A DNA stretch of 5,874 nucleotides, from positions 1-5,874 of the forward strand of contig CAJLCI010000056.1 in assembly GCA_905205065.1 (NCBI GenBank), in the 5' to 3' direction. Of the stretch, positions 5,111-5,874 are shown piece after piece. A program made the translations under genes and the position numbers. The notes under the pieces are model-generated. The model did not search any database, was not told the origin of the DNA, and worked only from the letters and a program-made list of their open reading frames with translations. The first letter of the stretch is position 1. Every line of letters begins with the position of its first letter. The DNA is from an uncultured Eubacteriales bacterium. Lineage in GTDB: Bacteria; Bacillota; Clostridia; Oscillospirales; CAG-272.

Positions 5111-5389
5111 CTATTTATCTGTAATTTCAGAAGGCGGAATCAGATAGTTTTTCCATTCACCGCCGTTTAAATTCCATACGGATTCATCGGAAAGGTATTT
5201 TGACAGCTCGGGGCTTGCGGCGTAATAATTGTTATTCGACGGCAAAGTGAATTCCGATGTTTTTTGCAGAGAACCGTCAATTAACGCCTCTTCCGTATAA
5301 GTGGTTTCAGCTCCGTTTGAATAATAAGAAAATGTTTTTTGCGTTATAAAATCTTTTGTTTGATTGTTATAGCAAACTAATTCTACCAC
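5111..5389 (-). CDS. Unknown protein fragment, 92 aa
   Basis: The first possible start is GTG at 5389-5387, without a good ribosome site. The frame is open six codons further upstream to a TAG at 5410-5408, so this is probably the end of a longer gene whose front is lost. The sequence is polar and rich in Tyr, Asn, Ser and Thr (SYYSNGAETTYTEE, NNNYYAASPELSKYL), typical of a secreted or cell-surface domain of Firmicutes. It ends in a charged tail without a sorting motif. I do not recognise a family. It ends toward the bidirectional terminator, which supports a former transcript on this strand. Confidence 0.5.
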   Translation of the reverse strand: MVELVCYNNQTKDFITQKTFSYYSNGAETTYTEEALIDGSLQKTSEFTLPSNNNYYAASPELSKYLSDESVWNLNGGEWKNYLIPPSEITDK

Positions 5390-5469
5390 AGGTTCGTCAC
5401 TATGGACCTATTTTTTTATTTCAACTTCATTTTACAACGCGCGAATGATTTAAAAACGGGTGTGATATT

Positions 5470-5571
5470 TTGAAAAAAGTTCTTATCGTCATTATTGGAT
5501 TTTTTCTTATTGCGGCTTTATGCGGCTGCGGAAGCCACGCGCTTTCAAGCGATGATTTTGCCGAGGGGTGA
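5470..5571 (+). CDS. Lipoprotein signal peptide, truncated, 33 aa
   Basis: TTG at 5470-5472 follows GGGTG (5458-5462) by seven bases. The peptide MKKVLIVIIGFFLIAALCGC has a basic start, a hydrophobic core and a lipobox (LCGC, lipidated Cys at 20), so it would be exported and anchored at the outer face of the membrane. It stops at TGA 5569-5571 after SSDDFAEG. Removing one G from the GGGG run at 5565-5568 would fuse it in frame to the phosphoesterase downstream. It is therefore either a remnant of a lipoprotein gene cut by recombination, or one gene broken by an indel. Confidence 0.65.
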   Translation: MKKVLIVIIGFFLIAALCGCGSHALSSDDFAEG

Positions 5572-5874
5572 GATAAAGGTAGGTGTGGAGGAAAGACTTG
5601 CGGCGGAAAACAACAGTATATACGGTATGATGACGCATACCTGCCCGATAGATTATCTTCCTACTGAAATGTTTATGTCTACAAAGCAAAATGCCGAAAT
5701 AAAGCGAAAGCCTAAAAAAGCAAAATCCAAAAAATTATTCAAGCCCGATATTGACCGTTCAACTGAGGAATGGCTCGGCAGACTTGAAAGGAGCTTGGAT
5801 TACGAAATATGGTACTGCGGACACTACCATATTGATAAACAGCTTGATAAGGTTTATATGATGTATAATGAAAT
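5552..5874 (+). pseudogene. C-terminal half of a metallophosphoesterase, cut by the window end
   Basis: The frame from ATG 5552 (no ribosome site) runs off the window. It carries the second half of a calcineurin-like phosphoesterase: MMTHTCPIDYLPTEMF (26-41; H29 a metal ligand), DRSTEEWLGRLE (68-79), and IWYCGHYHIDKQLDK (86-100) with the terminal GHxH metal motif (90-93). This matches the Clostridia enzymes with HTCP..Y.P and WYCGHYH motifs. The first metal half (DxH, GDxxDRG, GNH) is missing: upstream is the lipoprotein leader in another frame. A long Lys-rich insert (IKRKPKKAKSKKLF, ~50-63) is unusual. It cannot build a full metal site, so it is likely a pseudogene. The true 3' end is outside the window. 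Confidence 0.85.

Noticed and set aside
1..5874. CRISPR array, tRNA or rRNA
   Set aside because: No regularly spaced repeats, cloverleaf or rRNA motif was seen on either strand.

Overview
The window looks like low-GC Clostridia DNA, probably from a gut member of the Ruminococcaceae or Lachnospiraceae. The grounds are AT-rich sequence, strong AGGAGG-type ribosome sites, sigma-A promoters with 17-bp spacers, and debris of Firmicutes mobile elements. The assignment to the class is fairly safe; the family is a guess. The region is an accessory patchwork: intact cargo genes sit between broken genes.

Layout. Positions 1-374 (or up to 393) hold the start of an IS3-family insertion sequence on the minus strand, with a nonsense-mutated orfA and an A6G slippery heptamer. 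It abuts the last ~35 codons of a sigma-factor-like region 4, which overlaps a 63-residue unknown gene. Positions 751-829 are a dense control region: three ACTTTCGA half-sites, one pair forming a perfect 26-bp palindrome, just upstream of a consensus extended -10 promoter. This drives a 487-residue AlbA_2/HATPase_c_4 protein (Schlafen-like/RecG-like), closed by a strong terminator at 2347-2388. From 2389 to 3460 lies mobile-element-like debris: a chain of hairpins overlapping a degraded reading frame, a 58-residue unknown gene, a consensus promoter with a ~150-nt leader, and a short gene resembling the front of S1-type proteins of conjugative elements.

A second self-contained locus follows. 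It is a class II Fic AMP-transferase (348 residues, catalytic HPFRDGNGR, N-terminal inhibitory SxxxEG, C-terminal winged helix) whose promoter is wrapped in three copies of TTCTGCACAT. Directly behind it is a hybrid ORF: an N-terminally truncated XF1762-like segment joined to an unrelated tail. A bidirectional terminator at 5049-5090 separates it from a convergent unknown ORF. The right edge has a lipoprotein signal peptide running, after an apparent one-base frameshift, into the C-terminal half of a metallophosphoesterase cut by the window end.

The two intact large genes share a design: an N-terminal enzymatic or nucleotide-binding part, a C-terminal winged-helix-like part, and a private inverted-repeat operator on their own promoter. 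The simplest reading is two autoregulated accessory modules, for signalling, toxin or defence roles, among IS and ICE remains. No direct functional link between them is visible.
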